From Polyangiaceae bacterium (GTDB lineage: Bacteria; Myxococcota_A; Polyangia; Polyangiales; Polyangiaceae), in contig JAFGBI010000065.1 in NCBI GenBank assembly GCA_016933275.1, positions 1 to 48,568 on the forward strand: a DNA stretch of 48,568 nt. Reading direction: 5' to 3'. The notes under the pieces are model-generated. The model ran no database searches. It was not told where the DNA came from and worked only from the letters and a program-made list of their open reading frames with translations. This document shows positions 48,487-48,568 of the stretch, piece after piece. The translations under genes were made by a program, and so were the position numbers. The first letter of the stretch is position 1, and every line of letters starts with the position of its first letter.

Positions 48487-48568
48487 CTACTGCGTCAGGT
48501 TAGTGGCTTGGTTCGGTCGCAGCGTGACGCTGGGGCGACCAGGGCGAGGGCGCGAGCGGCTCCCGGCA
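48487..48568. other. Junction sequence at the window end
   Basis: The 41 bp from 48487 to 48527 break the permease frame. They include CACTA...TAGTG as a small inverted repeat, which might be an insertion-element end, but no known element can be named. The remaining bases encode a short piece that matches the permease start in a different frame. Confidence 0.35.

Noticed and set aside
1..48568. tRNA, rRNA or riboswitch genes
   Set aside because: I looked for T-loop-like GGTTCGAATCC patterns and rRNA-like stretches; the few TTCGAAT hits lie within coding frames and lack cloverleaf partners.

Overview
The window is a 48.6 kb stretch of very GC-rich DNA (clearly well above 60 percent GC) from a Gram-negative deltaproteobacterial-type chromosome, most probably Myxococcota of the Polyangia/Sandaracinus kind. 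The reasons are inference from content: eukaryotic-like Ser/Thr kinases in unusual fusions, many lipoproteins with Gly/Ala/Thr-rich 'GGT/TGG' linkers and Cys/Asp-rich calcium-type repeats, PEGA-like proteins, fused spermidine-synthase/TPR membrane proteins, and otherwise ordinary housekeeping genes (hemH, apt, pgsA, hisA, hisB, epmA, lon). No rRNA, tRNA, CRISPR array, phage module or complete insertion sequence was seen.

Layout. 1-9.9 kb: an envelope/signalling block with a large exported protein (minus strand), then a membrane-anchored GspE/PilB-like ATPase translationally coupled to a small PEGA-like protein, an L,D-transpeptidase lipoprotein, a PEGA-like single-pass protein and a Ser/Thr kinase fused to a cyclic-nucleotide-binding domain. 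9.9-16.7 kb (minus): a methyl-accepting chemotaxis protein coupled to a lipoprotein, then an 1127-residue protein with a C-terminal kinase domain followed by another lipoprotein. 17-22.7 kb (plus): hemH coupled to a membrane spermidine-synthase-like/TPR protein, and an AI-2E family permease. 22.7-24.8 kb: a repeat-rich island around one lipoprotein gene. 24.8-35.4 kb: mixed genes including apt, a coupled vWA lipoprotein/phosphodiesterase pair, and a minus-strand run pgsA - lipoprotein - fliQ/sctS-like - epmA. 35.8-39.5 kb (minus): lipoprotein - hisB - hisA - TPR/AIM24-like protein. 39.6-44.3 kb (plus): an atypical Lon protease and a membrane metallopeptidase with TPR tail. 44.4-46.7 kb (minus): a tandem pair of Asp/Cys-repeat lipoproteins. 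46.9-48.6 kb (minus): two sugar-type ABC permeases, the upstream one broken close to the window end.

The most unexpected items are: (1) a stand-alone 85-residue FliQ/SctS-type export-gate subunit sitting in an ATGA-coupled pair with epmA, with no other flagellar or type III gene in view; (2) a 160-bp dispersed element with CTAG-containing inverted ends, present in two full copies that are 90 percent identical by my ungapped count (24611-24770 and 35461-35620) and one decayed inverted copy (22720-22772), together with a second repeat family that flanks one lipoprotein gene directly; (3) several genes that lack a Shine-Dalgarno sequence but carry a TANNNT hexamer 6-12 nt before the start codon, suggesting leaderless mRNAs; (4) a Lon protease with an altered catalytic serine motif. 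About eleven genes encode predicted lipoproteins, so outer-membrane/periplasmic functions dominate the accessory content.
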